This document shows, in pieces, positions 35,124-43,579 of a DNA stretch of 64,000 bases; position 1 is the first letter of the stretch; every line of letters starts with the position of its first letter. The translations under genes and the position numbers were made by a program. The stretch comes from UBA9300 sp032260385 (GTDB lineage: Bacteria > Bacteroidota > Bacteroidia > Bacteroidales > VadinHA17). The stretch lies in assembly GCA_032260385.1 (NCBI GenBank), contig JAVVEL010000003.1, positions 104,761-168,760 of the forward strand. Direction: 5' to 3'. The notes below the pieces were generated by a model. The model saw only the letters and a program-made list of their open reading frames with translations, was not told the origin of the DNA and did no database searches.

Positions 35124-36551
35124 ATGATTACAAAAACTGCATGGAAAAACGTTTGGCGAAATAAGATAAGGAGCCTGGTGGTTATTGCATCGGTTGCTAT
35201 AGGGATTTTTGCGGGAGTATTTGCTGTAGGGGTAATGAACGGGGCCATTGACCAGAGGGCTGATGAGATATTCGAAAATGAGATTGCACAAATACAGGTC
35301 ACACATAAGGACTTCAGGTCAAATAACGACCTTGTTTGCACTATAGAAAAGGTGAGCTCAATAAAGTCCCGGCTTGAGGCTATGGAAGAAGTGGAGGCTG
35401 TTTGCGACAGGCTTTTTGTGGTAGGCATGGCCAATACGGCCAGAAAAAGTACCGGGGTAAACATCCTGGGGGTGGATCCCCTGGAGGAGAAGCAGATATT
35501 TGGTTTGCATAAGGAGCTTGAACCGGGAACGGGTGATTATTTTGGGGATCCTGACAGGGAGGAGCTGGCTTATGTAGGCTTTGACCTGGCAAAAAACCTC
35601 AATATAATAAGGTATGAGATCACAGACGAAGTAAGTGCTGAGTTAAAGGACGCCGGGCTGCCGCAGGAAATTTTAGACGGTATAAAGGAATTCACGGGTA
35701 AGAGGTTTGAGAACGAAAGGAGCTTCAAGAAGGCAATGCGATCTGTTCTAACCGAAGACCAGGAGAAGGAATATGGAATACTGATACTCGAAACATCACG
35801 TACATTCAGGGAAAGAGCGCGCTTCACCCTCACCTTTGTCGATATAAATAATCACCAGACAGGTGGTGTTTTCAGGGTTGGCGGCATATATAACATCCCC
35901 AACAGTATGTATGAATCGACCAATGTTTTTGTCAGGGACCATGTCCTCAGAGGCCTGGCCGAACTGCCCGAAAATACCGCTCATAAAATAATAATCAGAC
36001 TGAAGGACGTAGATGATACAAAGACTGTAGTCAGAAGGCTCAGAAGTGATTACCCTGAGCTTGAAGTGCTGGGATGGAAGGAAATACAGCCTGATATGGC
36101 GCTGATGACCGATATGGCGGAGGCAATGTATGGCTTTTTCATGGCCCTGATACTTGCAGCACTGGCTTTCGGAATAGTCAATACCATGCTTATGGTGGTT
36201 CTCGAGCGAACCAAAGAGCTGGGAATGCTCACTGCCATAGGGATGAACAGGAAGAAAGTATTCAGGATGATAATGACCGAGTCAGTCTTCCTCTCACTGA
36301 CAGGGGGAATGGTGGGAATGTTGATAAGCTGGATAATAATAAGAATTACATCTGTCAGGGGAATAAATTTCGGCTCATTGCAGGAAGGCTTTGAGGCAAT
36401 GGGTTTTTCATCACATATATATCCTGACATAGGGATGGACTTTTTCTTTATCGTAACGGTCCTGATAATTCTTACGGGTATATTATCCTCGGTCTACCCG
36501 GCACTCAAGGCCCTTAAACTTGACCCGGCCGAGGCACTGAGAACAGAATAA
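35124..36551 (+). CDS. ABC transporter permease, FtsX/LolE-like (second of two)
   Basis: 475 residues with the same architecture as the preceding permease: amphipathic start KTAWKNVWRNKIRSLVVIAS, first helix, large periplasmic domain, and three C-terminal helices ending in VYPALKALKLDPAEALRTE, the usual LolCE/FtsX closing motif. The extended periplasmic domain (about 55-330) contains a charged insert absent from short LolC proteins. It follows its paralogue by 11 bases and precedes the ATPase by 24, so the three should form one complex. Confidence 0.9.
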   Translation: MITKTAWKNVWRNKIRSLVVIASVAIGIFAGVFAVGVMNGAIDQRADEIFENEIAQIQVTHKDFRSNNDLVCTIEKVSSIKSRLEAMEEVEAVCDRLFVVGMANTARKSTGVNILGVDPLEEKQIFGLHKELEPGTGDYFGDPDREELAYVGFDLAKNLNIIRYEITDEVSAELKDAGLPQEILDGIKEFTGKRFENERSFKKAMRSVLTEDQEKEYGILILETSRTFRERARFTLTFVDINNHQTGGVFRVGGIYNIPNSMYESTNVFVRDHVLRGLAELPENTAHKIIIRLKDVDDTKTVVRRLRSDYPELEVLGWKEIQPDMALMTDMAEAMYGFFMALILAALAFGIVNTMLMVVLERTKELGMLTAIGMNRKKVFRMIMTESVFLSLTGGMVGMLISWIIIRITSVRGINFGSLQEGFEAMGFSSHIYPDIGMDFFFIVTVLIILTGILSSVYPALKALKLDPAEALRTE

Positions 36552-36575
36552 TGATGAAATATTAATATTACAGAT

Positions 36576-37262
36576 ATGAAAGTACTTGAACTGACTAATG
36601 TACACAAGGTTTACAACAGCACTCATGTTGAGGTGCATGCCGTAAATGATGTCAGCCTTAATTTTGAAGAGGGAGAATTTGCTGCCATCGTCGGCCCGTC
36701 AGGCTCGGGCAAGACCACCCTGCTAAATATGATCGGCGGACTGGATACGCCTACCGACGGCAAAATACTCGTTAACAGCACAGACCTGTCAACCCTGAAG
36801 TCTTCTGACCTTATTGATTTCAGGATGAGAAATATAGGTTTTGTCTTCCAGTCCTATAACCTTATTCCCGTTCTTACGGCAAAAGAAAACGTGGAATTCA
36901 TCATGAGCCTCCAGAAATGGCCAAGGAAGAAGAAAGATCAGAGGACCATGGAATTGCTTGAAGCGGTTGGACTTAAAGACAGGGTTGATGACCGGCCATC
37001 ACGATTGTCGGGAGGCCAGCAGCAGAGGGTGGCCGTGGCCCGGGCACTTGCATCAAAACCAAGATTTGTCCTGGCCGATGAACCCACTGCCAACCTCGAT
37101 ACAAAATCAACCGAAACGCTTCTTGATATTATGGAAAAACTGAACAGGGATGAGAATATCACCTTTATTTTCTCAACCCATGATGCCAGGGTTGTCAGGA
37201 AGGCAAGAAGGGTGATCACCCTGGAAGACGGGAAAGTGGTTTCTGATGACAGAAGGAAATAA
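36576..37262 (+). CDS. ABC transporter ATP-binding protein, LolD/MacB type
   Basis: 228 residues with Walker A GPSGSGKT (40-47), Q-loop FVFQSYNL, ABC signature LSGGQQQRVAVARAL, Walker B FVLADEPTANLD, and the H-loop FSTHD. The closest family is the LolD/MacB/FtsE branch, which pairs with FtsX-domain permeases. It powers the two upstream permeases. The stop codon is followed after one base by the start of the barrel gene. Confidence 0.94.
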   Translation: MKVLELTNVHKVYNSTHVEVHAVNDVSLNFEEGEFAAIVGPSGSGKTTLLNMIGGLDTPTDGKILVNSTDLSTLKSSDLIDFRMRNIGFVFQSYNLIPVLTAKENVEFIMSLQKWPRKKKDQRTMELLEAVGLKDRVDDRPSRLSGGQQQRVAVARALASKPRFVLADEPTANLDTKSTETLLDIMEKLNRDENITFIFSTHDARVVRKARRVITLEDGKVVSDDRRK

Positions 37263-37263
37263 A

Positions 37264-38415
37264 ATGAAAATACCCGGTATCATCCTTATCCTGCTTATGT
37301 TTTGCATGGCTGGCCTGGAAGGGCAGGAGAAAACCGTTCAGGCTGAACTGGGCGGTTACCTGAATAATATGCAGACTTTTATTTTTGAAAAGCCGGAAGG
37401 TGACTGGATCACGGATAATCTCATTCATAACAGGCTAAACTTCAGCTTATATGCGGGATCAAGATTTAGCTTTGCCCTGGAGGTGAGAAACAGGTTTTTT
37501 ACCGGCGACATGCTAAGCATGGATCCGACATATGCTGACAGGCTGGCATCGGATGATGGTTTACTCGATCTCACAGCAAATATTTTCAGTGAGAGTTCTT
37601 TCATACTGAATTCCCGGATCGACCGTTTATGGGCTGATCTGAGCCTGGGTCCCGTGCAGATGAGGGCAGGGAGACAACGGATTAACTGGGGGCAGACACT
37701 CATATGGAATCCCAATGATATTTTCAATGCCTATTCCTACTTTGATGTTGATTACCCGGAACGGCCGGGCAGTGATGCCATCAGGCTGCAGATTTACCCT
37801 GATTATTCTTCAACCATTGAACTTGTAGCAGCAATAGACAGTGATGAAGATATTACTTTTGCCGGCCTTTACAGGTTTAATAAATGGGCTTATGATATAC
37901 AGTTCCTGGCAGGACTGGCCGAAAGTGAAGATATAGTTTTTGGCGCAGGATGGTCAGGTGCCTTTGGCAGCACATCATTCAGGGGGGAGATCAGCTGGTT
38001 TCAACCGGCGGAAAATTTCAGTGATATCACAGGCACAGGCCTTTTTACCATAGGCCTGGACCGCGGCTTTTCGGGAAGCGGGATGATGCAATTGCAGCTT
38101 ATGTACTGTAATAAACCATATTCCTTTGAAGCATTTGATGATTTTTATTCAGGGAAGCTGTCGGCCAAAGACCTTGCATTTTCCGAATTCTCACTTTTCG
38201 GAAGCATAAGTTATCCTGTAAGCCCTCTTTTCAACCTGGGCCTTTCAGCCATCTGGTATCCTGACCTGGATGGTTTCTACGCCGGGCCTTCTGCGGATAT
38301 TTCACTTGCTGAAAACCTTGATTTTTCCTTTATCTGGCAACATTTCAATGCTGAATTGAGCAATGAGAGAACAAGAATTAACCTTTGTTTTATAAGGATG
38401 AAGTACAGTTTCTGA
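37264..38415 (+). CDS. Outer-membrane beta-barrel protein of the ABC operon
   Basis: 383 residues from the ATG at 37264, which directly follows the ATPase stop and begins a good signal peptide (MKIPGIILILLMFCMAGLEG); an ATG 18 bases earlier would put it inside the ATPase. The mature protein is beta-rich with strand-like alternation and ends ...INLCFIRMKYSF with a terminal aromatic typical of outer-membrane barrels. The segment MRAGRQRINWGQTLIW with FNAYSYFDVDYPERPG resembles DUF1302-like barrels that accompany LolA-like carriers and RND exporters in other phyla. It would be the outer-membrane end of the system. Confidence 0.7.
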   Translation: MKIPGIILILLMFCMAGLEGQEKTVQAELGGYLNNMQTFIFEKPEGDWITDNLIHNRLNFSLYAGSRFSFALEVRNRFFTGDMLSMDPTYADRLASDDGLLDLTANIFSESSFILNSRIDRLWADLSLGPVQMRAGRQRINWGQTLIWNPNDIFNAYSYFDVDYPERPGSDAIRLQIYPDYSSTIELVAAIDSDEDITFAGLYRFNKWAYDIQFLAGLAESEDIVFGAGWSGAFGSTSFRGEISWFQPAENFSDITGTGLFTIGLDRGFSGSGMMQLQLMYCNKPYSFEAFDDFYSGKLSAKDLAFSEFSLFGSISYPVSPLFNLGLSAIWYPDLDGFYAGPSADISLAENLDFSFIWQHFNAELSNERTRINLCFIRMKYSF

Positions 38416-38454
38416 AATATTTAATATTTTAGCTCCCTGAAAAACAAGCCCCTT

Positions 38455-39189
38455 ATGTCACTTCTGCATGAATTTGAAAGGCACGGCAACTGGCTCTTTA
38501 AGAGAAGGGGATGGTTGCCCCTGTTTGTTTTAATACCATCACTTGCCTATGTCTATTTTTCCGGAGCCTCAAATATGGATTTCAGGCCGGGGGTGGAAAC
38601 AGTCTTTCTTGGTATAAGCCTTTTTGGCCTCTTTATCAGGATTGTCACGGTGGGACGAACACCCAGGAACACCTCCGGGAGAAACAGGAGCAAACAGGTA
38701 GCCGAAAGCCTTAACACAAAGGGCATTTATTCCCTGGTAAGGCATCCTCTGTACCTTGGCAATTTTTTTATGTGGCTGGGACCTGTCTTATTTCTCAGGT
38801 CGTTATGGATTACCATTATTTTCTGCCTTGCTTACTGGCTGTATTATGAAAGAATAATGTTTGCAGAAGAGCAATTCCTGAGGAAGAAATTCAGTGAATC
38901 ATATGATCTGTGGTCTGAGAAAGTCAATGCCTTCATCCCTTCATTCGGTAATTACACCAGGTCGGATCTTTCATTTTCACTCAGGAATGTCCTCAAACGG
39001 GAATACAATGGTTTTGGGTCAATATTTATAGTCTTCGCCCTGCTTGACCTGACCCGCAATTACACCCTCAGAGGGCAGCCAGGGATAAATACCATGTGGC
39101 TTGTCCTGCTTATTTTCGGCTTTTCCACATGGCTTGTCCTGAGGACATTGAAGAAGCATACGGCACTGCTCGACGTGCCAGGCCGGTAA
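38455..39189 (+). CDS. Isoprenylcysteine carboxyl methyltransferase-family membrane protein
   Basis: 244 residues with about six membrane helices. The ICMT/PEMT core is present: a central LNTKGIYSLVRHPLYLGNFFMWLG block (SAM-binding RHPLYLG) and YYERIMFAEEQFLRKKF (E residues of the lipid-facing site). Family members methylate membrane-bound lipids or prenylated substrates, for instance a lipid A phosphate in Leptospira. Position after the export operon suggests a lipid substrate but this is inference. It begins 39 bases after the barrel stop. Confidence 0.78.
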   Translation: MSLLHEFERHGNWLFKRRGWLPLFVLIPSLAYVYFSGASNMDFRPGVETVFLGISLFGLFIRIVTVGRTPRNTSGRNRSKQVAESLNTKGIYSLVRHPLYLGNFFMWLGPVLFLRSLWITIIFCLAYWLYYERIMFAEEQFLRKKFSESYDLWSEKVNAFIPSFGNYTRSDLSFSLRNVLKREYNGFGSIFIVFALLDLTRNYTLRGQPGINTMWLVLLIFGFSTWLVLRTLKKHTALLDVPGR

Positions 39190-39236
39190 TAAGCCTGATC
39201 CGGGCATACAGGCTTAATCCATTATAATGTTATCAT

Positions 39237-39244
39237 TACCTTTG
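39237..39244 (+). promoter_or_regulatory. -7 promoter element of yidD
   Basis: TACCTTTG matches TAnnTTTG and lies only 9 bases before the ATG, so the yidD message would be nearly leaderless. Confidence 0.5.
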
Positions 39245-39252
39245 CCTTAAAT

Positions 39253-39558
39253 ATGGGAGCTTTAAAGAGAATACTGGTTTACTTACTTCTGGTTCCGCTT
39301 TATATATACAGGTGGTTCATCTCACCTCTGACAGGGCCATCATGCAGGCATACACCCACCTGTTCAAGGTATGCAATTGATGCTTTGAAGCTTCACGGCC
39401 CGCTGAGGGGGTTTTTTATGGCAGCGAACAGGATAAGCCGATGCAGACCAGGAGGTACCCATGGTTATGACCCGGTCCCCCGTATTTATGTTAAGAAGTA
39501 CAAAGCCCTGAAAAGCCTCAGGGGAGCATGGCCCAGGGATAACAGGCTTAAAAGGTAG
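39253..39558 (+). CDS. yidD: Membrane protein insertion efficiency factor YidD
   Basis: 101 residues. The family motif YRWFISPLTGPSCRH, the TCSRYAIDALKLHG segment and RISRCRPGGTHGYDPVP are all conserved, including three cysteines. YidD is a small peripheral membrane protein that helps YidC/Sec insert inner-membrane proteins. The usual neighbours (rnpA, yidC) are absent in this window. Convergent with the following response regulator gene. Confidence 0.94.
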   Translation: MGALKRILVYLLLVPLYIYRWFISPLTGPSCRHTPTCSRYAIDALKLHGPLRGFFMAANRISRCRPGGTHGYDPVPRIYVKKYKALKSLRGAWPRDNRLKR

Positions 39559-39562
39559 GCCT

Positions 39563-40324
39563 TCAGATACTGAGCCTTTCTTTTAGTTTCTTATAACCGG
39601 AACGGCTAACCGGTAAGCTTTCTCCGTCTTTTAAAATGGCAACATAGGTGTTCTTGCCATAGGGTTCTATCCTGCTTATCTGTTCAATTGCCACAATGCA
39701 GGATCTGTGGATACGTACAAATTCATTTTCAGGGAGTTTTTTTTCATAATATTTCATGGTTTGCTCCTTGAGGGCCTTGCCACCGGTATGAAATATCATT
39801 ACATAGTCGTCTTCAGCCATCATATAGCGTATATTCCTGACAGCTATAAAGCTTATGGCATTACCCTTCCTGATGACTATCCTGTTCAGGGCAGGTAAGC
39901 CCTCTGTCTCTCCGGTTGCCAGCTTCTGTATGTTTGAAGACAGCTCGGCGCCCCTGCTGATCCTTGCGACAGCTTTTTCAAAGGCGTCATCAAAGCGCTT
40001 TTCCGAAAAAGGCTTGAGCAGATAGTCCACGGCATTCATTTCAAACGCCTTAATCGCATATTCATCAAAGGCAGTGGTGAATATTATCTCTGGTTTTTCT
40101 TCAAGCACTTCCAGTAATTCGAAGCCTGTTAATTTGGGCATTTGAATATCCAGGAAGATTAGGTCGGGATTTAAATCCCTTATTGCGATAAGCCCGCAGA
40201 AGCCATCGGAACATTCACCCACTATCTGCACAGTGTTGTGCCTGGTAAGGTAATGCCTGATTATGCTCCTGGCAGGTTCTTCATCATCTATTATAAGCAC
40301 TTTGATTTTATCTTCTTCATTCAT
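39563..40324 (-). CDS. LytTR-family response regulator (LiaF-like operon)
   Basis: 253 residues from the ATG at 40324, chosen because it begins the receiver domain directly and overlaps the kinase stop. An upstream ATG at 40423 lies deep in the kinase gene. Receiver phosphoacceptor D59 in DLIFLDIQMP, YLLKPFS lysine, and a C-terminal LytTR domain (FVRIHRSCIVAIEQI). Last gene in an operon of two membrane proteins, LytS kinase and this regulator. Confidence 0.92.
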   Translation of the reverse strand: MNEEDKIKVLIIDDEEPARSIIRHYLTRHNTVQIVGECSDGFCGLIAIRDLNPDLIFLDIQMPKLTGFELLEVLEEKPEIIFTTAFDEYAIKAFEMNAVDYLLKPFSEKRFDDAFEKAVARISRGAELSSNIQKLATGETEGLPALNRIVIRKGNAISFIAVRNIRYMMAEDDYVMIFHTGGKALKEQTMKYYEKKLPENEFVRIHRSCIVAIEQISRIEPYGKNTYVAILKDGESLPVSRSGYKKLKERLSI

Positions 40325-41387
40325 TTTCCATGTCTGTTTTTTCAGGGATATATATTTCGGCTGTAAAAAGACCGGCTTCTTTTGTCGTCCTGAGCCAGGC
40401 CCTGTTACCATAATAAAGCTCAAGCCTCCTATTTACATTCTTCAAACCCGTGCCGGTTCCTCCCGGACTTATGCTTTCAGGGTCATAGTCATTACTTATG
40501 CTTATATTGACTGCACCATTAAGTCTCCTTGCGGTGAGTTTTATGTTTACTGTTTCAGAGCTTTCGTAAACACCGTGCTTAATGGCATTTTCATATATGG
40601 GTTGAAGCAGCATGTTTGGGACCTTGAAATCCAGGCATTCATCTTCGACATCCTCCCGGAATTCCAGCCTTTCTCCGAAACGGATTTTCTCAATATCAAG
40701 ATAAAGCCTCAGATTTTCCAGTTCGGTCCGGAGGCTTACAGTACGGTCATCCTTGCGGGAGAGGGCATATCTCATGAAATCGGATAGTTTGATAACCATT
40801 TCCCTTGCACGGGGTGCATCTGATATTGTAAGTGAGCTTATTGAGTTCAGGCTGTTAAAAAGGAAATGTGGATTTATCTGTGACCTCAGCATCATCAGCT
40901 CGGTTTCCTTTAACATATTTTCCAGTTTGGCCTCCCTCATATCCTTCCTGGCAATATTATCCATACTGATCAGAAGGTAGTAAGTTAATATTACTACCAC
41001 ATAGATAAATGCACCTGCTCCAAGGCGGTAATATATTGAATTTTCCCAGAACGATTTATAAAATTCCTTTTCATCCAGGAAGGCAAGCACCAGGAACCTG
41101 GTCAGGAAAATCCATATCCCCAGTGCTATTACAGCCATAAGGAGGTGGTTAATCAGTGTCATCCTAATATTATTGATGCCCTGCCTGAACTGGTTGACGG
41201 GGAACCACAGTGCGATGGCAGTTATACCAAATATAATTGCCGAGATGAAGCCATCACTGAAGGCGGCCGGGACGCTTATGCCGGATGAATAGCTAATAAG
41301 TAATGACTGACCCAGTCCTATAAGGAGCCAGATCAGCCAGTAAACAAGTAACCTGTTACGCTTGCTTAGAATAGGATGAATCATCAT
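40317..41387 (-). CDS. LytS-type sensor histidine kinase (LiaF-like operon)
   Basis: 356 residues. Four membrane helices in the first 140 residues, no extracytoplasmic domain, then the His_kinase domain with H174 in QINPHFLFNSLNSISSL and the ATPase domain (LQPIYENAIKHG and GTGTGLKNVNRRLELYYG). Overlaps the LytTR partner by 8 bases and follows the LiaF-like gene by 2 bases. The neighbouring DUF5668/LiaF-like proteins suggest it senses membrane damage through them. Confidence 0.92.
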   Translation of the reverse strand: MMIHPILSKRNRLLVYWLIWLLIGLGQSLLISYSSGISVPAAFSDGFISAIIFGITAIALWFPVNQFRQGINNIRMTLINHLLMAVIALGIWIFLTRFLVLAFLDEKEFYKSFWENSIYYRLGAGAFIYVVVILTYYLLISMDNIARKDMREAKLENMLKETELMMLRSQINPHFLFNSLNSISSLTISDAPRAREMVIKLSDFMRYALSRKDDRTVSLRTELENLRLYLDIEKIRFGERLEFREDVEDECLDFKVPNMLLQPIYENAIKHGVYESSETVNIKLTARRLNGAVNISISNDYDPESISPGGTGTGLKNVNRRLELYYGNRAWLRTTKEAGLFTAEIYIPEKTDMENE

Positions 41388-41389
41388 TA

Positions 41390-42133
41390 TCAGTAGCCTT
41401 TTATATCACCGCCTCCGAATACAACAGCACCTTTTACGACAAGTGTTTTAGACATATCTATGGCTGACCCTGATGTTTTGCGTTCATCAGAAAATCCTCC
41501 GAGCACAGGGGTTACATCGATGATAACATTCCAATCGGGCGGTACAATAAGGGATACACCACCAAAGACACAGGCTACTTCAAGCTCACTGGTGCCTTCG
41601 GCCAGCTTGGCCCTGGTGAGGTCTATTTCACCCCCTCCGAAAATACAGGTTATTTTTCCTCCCCGGAAATTCTGGCTCATAAAGCGCCTTTCGCCACCGC
41701 CAAAGATATTTACCATGTCAATGATGTCGCTTGATGAAGTCGATCCAGAATGCCATCTCTCTTTTGAAAACCACCTGGCATTCGTTAACACTATTACACC
41801 AATAATAATCAGGATGGCAGGCCAGAACAACCTGTAAGTCCTGAAGGGTATGTCAAACACTTCGGGCAGAATAAAAAAACCACCCACTGCCATCACTATA
41901 AGTCCGGGTGCCTTATTCCCGGTGCCCAGTAGCATAATGAAACCTATTGCAATAAGTAACATCTGCCAGCTGAAAATTATGTCTTCGAAATAGCCGGGCA
42001 TCAGTCCGGTATTTCTTATTACCAGCATAAAGCCGAGCAATATCAGCACAAGGCCTATTGCTACCTTGCTTGTTGCGGAATAACTGCGTTGAGGCTTGTC
42101 CTCAAAATTTGAATGTTTATTCATGTCTAACAT
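41390..42133 (-). CDS. LiaF-like membrane protein (DUF5668 plus LiaF C-terminal domain)
   Basis: 247 residues. The N-terminal half has four short membrane segments in two hairpins (about 25-60 and 70-110) of the DUF5668 type; the C-terminal half is a beta-helix-like LiaF domain with repeated GGG/FGG motifs (NIFGGGERR, CIFGGGEIDL, CVFGGVSLIVPP, VVFGGGDIKG). In Firmicutes LiaF inhibits the LiaRS two-component system that responds to cell-wall antibiotics. A LytS/LytTR pair follows 2 bases downstream here, so an analogous negative role is plausible but not proven. Confidence 0.85.
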   Translation of the reverse strand: MLDMNKHSNFEDKPQRSYSATSKVAIGLVLILLGFMLVIRNTGLMPGYFEDIIFSWQMLLIAIGFIMLLGTGNKAPGLIVMAVGGFFILPEVFDIPFRTYRLFWPAILIIIGVIVLTNARWFSKERWHSGSTSSSDIIDMVNIFGGGERRFMSQNFRGGKITCIFGGGEIDLTRAKLAEGTSELEVACVFGGVSLIVPPDWNVIIDVTPVLGGFSDERKTSGSAIDMSKTLVVKGAVVFGGGDIKGY

Positions 42134-42180
42134 ATTTTAATGGGTTTATTAATTTAACAAAAGCTTTCATAATTGCTTGC

Positions 42181-42306
42181 TCCCACCTGTCCGCCATAGC
42201 CCACGGCACTCGCCCCGATTCCCGGGGTTCAGCGAGCTCGTCCCGAATTGGCTTCGCCGAGCTCCTTTTCGCTCCGGTTCTCGGGATACTCGCACCGCCC
42301 GGTTCA
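42181..42306. repeat. GC-rich palindrome-bearing element inside the LiaF-like operon
   Basis: About 65-70% GC over 120 bases, against roughly 40-45% nearby. It contains CGAGCTCG (42233-42240) and its partner CGAGCTC (42258-42264), plus CCCCGATTCCCGGGG-type inverted repeats. It fills nearly the whole gap between the 115-residue and the LiaF-like genes. The TCCGCCATAGCCC segment near 42190 resembles TCCGCCGTAGTCCC near 7540. Probably a member of a dispersed intergenic palindrome family. Confidence 0.5.
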
Positions 42307-42309
42307 TAA

Positions 42310-42657
42310 TCAATTCCTCCTGTACCTCCTTACAATGCCTGATATTATCAGGGTCAAACCTGCCAGTATTATTGCCGCCGGCCAGTATAATTTCTCATAT
42401 ATCTCAGGCAATTCAAAATCGATACGGCGAAGGAAGAAATAGCCCCCAATCGCTATCAGGATTATGCCGGCTGCAGCGTTTTCGGTAAAAATCGAAAACA
42501 CTCCAATAAAAATTAAGAGCATAGGCCAGATAAAATATTCCCTGAAATTACCCAGGCTCAGAACGTCAAACATAAAGCCTGCCAGGAATAAACCTGCCAG
42601 TACAAGAAAGATTCCGAAGCTTCTGCCGGGCTTATGATTTTTATCTTTCATGATCAT
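42310..42657 (-). CDS. DUF5668/LiaI-like small membrane protein
   Basis: 115 residues with four hydrophobic segments in the two-hairpin pattern of DUF5668 (LiaI-like) proteins: FGIFLVLAGLFLAGFMF, YFIWPMLLIFIGVFSIF, AGIILIAIGGYFFL and LYWPAAIILAGLTLIISG. It is the first gene of the operon leading to the LiaF-like protein, the LytS kinase and the LytTR regulator. A GC-rich repeat element separates it from the second gene. Confidence 0.85.
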   Translation of the reverse strand: MIMKDKNHKPGRSFGIFLVLAGLFLAGFMFDVLSLGNFREYFIWPMLLIFIGVFSIFTENAAAGIILIAIGGYFFLRRIDFELPEIYEKLYWPAAIILAGLTLIISGIVRRYRRN

Positions 42658-42809
42658 TTAATTTTAATTCACTGATCAAAAATAAGTATTAATGCCAGGG
42701 GGGAGTTACAGGAAATCGGTAAACGACGGTTTTTTACCGGTGAATAGCCTCCGGATACTTATTTTCTTACTTTTTTACTTATTAGCTTTAATAATTGGAT
42801 AAGCTTTTT

Positions 42810-42817
42810 TATTTTTG
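42810..42817 (+). promoter_or_regulatory. -7 promoter element for yceD-rpmF-plsX-fabH
   Basis: TATTTTTG fits TAnnTTTG, 20 bases before the YceD start. A TTG at 42795 is too close for a standard -33 element. Confidence 0.45.
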
Positions 42818-42837
42818 CACTCCAATTTTGGATCGTT

Positions 42838-43365
42838 ATGAGGGGTTTTTACAGCATACCGTTAAGGGGACTGAAAGAGGGGAGTCATCTGTATGATTTT
42901 AAAATCGATAGCAATTTTTTTGCTGCCTTTGAAAAATCTGAGATCCATGAAGCCGCACTTGAGGCTGTCGTTCATCTGCTTAAACGTTCATCTCATCTTG
43001 AGTTGAAAATAGTAATAAGCGGAAGGGTAAGTTTAGCCTGTGACAGGTGCCTCGACCTTTACACGCAGGAGATCTCAACCGATGCCAGGATACTTGTGAA
43101 GTTTGGCGATCATTGGGAGGAAGTGGATGATGAAATAGTTATTATGCCTCATGGTGAAAATGAATTTATGCTGGACCAGCTTTTTTATGAATTTGCTCAC
43201 CTCGGCTTACCTTTAAAAAAAATGCATCCTGATGACGAAAATGGTAAGAGTACCTGTAATCCGGAAATGCTTGAAAGGCTCAATCAGCACCTGGTAAGGG
43301 AACCGGGGAAGAATAATGAGCCTTACCGGGAAGAATTTGAGAAGTTAAAAAACATTAATAATTAG
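42838..43365 (+). CDS. YceD/DUF177 family protein
   Basis: 175 residues. The family is implicated in 23S rRNA accumulation and lies upstream of rpmF in most bacteria. Visible: KIVISGRVSLACDRCLD with the conserved CxxC, followed by an acidic C-terminal half (DEIVIMPHGENEFMLDQLFYE) typical of DUF177. It precedes rpmF by 15 bases in the standard order. The symbol yceD is not used since the family name in this phylum varies. Confidence 0.88.
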   Translation: MRGFYSIPLRGLKEGSHLYDFKIDSNFFAAFEKSEIHEAALEAVVHLLKRSSHLELKIVISGRVSLACDRCLDLYTQEISTDARILVKFGDHWEEVDDEIVIMPHGENEFMLDQLFYEFAHLGLPLKKMHPDDENGKSTCNPEMLERLNQHLVREPGKNNEPYREEFEKLKNINN

Positions 43366-43380
43366 AAATAAATAAAAGAG

Positions 43381-43566
43381 ATGGCACATCCTAAACGTAA
43401 AACGTCAAAAACAAGAAGGGATAAACGCAGAACTCACTACAAGGCTACCGTACCTACGCTGTCGACATGTTCTAACTGTGGCGCTGCTGTTAAGTTTCAC
43501 AGGGTATGTCCGGAATGCGGGCATTACCGTGGTAAACTGGCCGTGGAGAAGGAAGTATCTGCTTAA
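43381..43566 (+). CDS. rpmF: 50S ribosomal protein L32
   Basis: 61 residues, the usual length. Starts with AHPKRKTSKTRRDKRR and has the zinc ribbon C30xxC33 and C43xxC46. Part of the 23S rRNA exit-tunnel-side assembly of the large subunit. Between yceD and plsX as in most bacteria. Confidence 0.97.
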   Translation: MAHPKRKTSKTRRDKRRTHYKATVPTLSTCSNCGAAVKFHRVCPECGHYRGKLAVEKEVSA

Positions 43567-43579
43567 TATCTGATACAGC

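Noticed and set aside
40325..40423. Longer start for the LytTR regulator
   Set aside because: It lies inside the histidine kinase coding region and would extend the receiver with unrelated residues.
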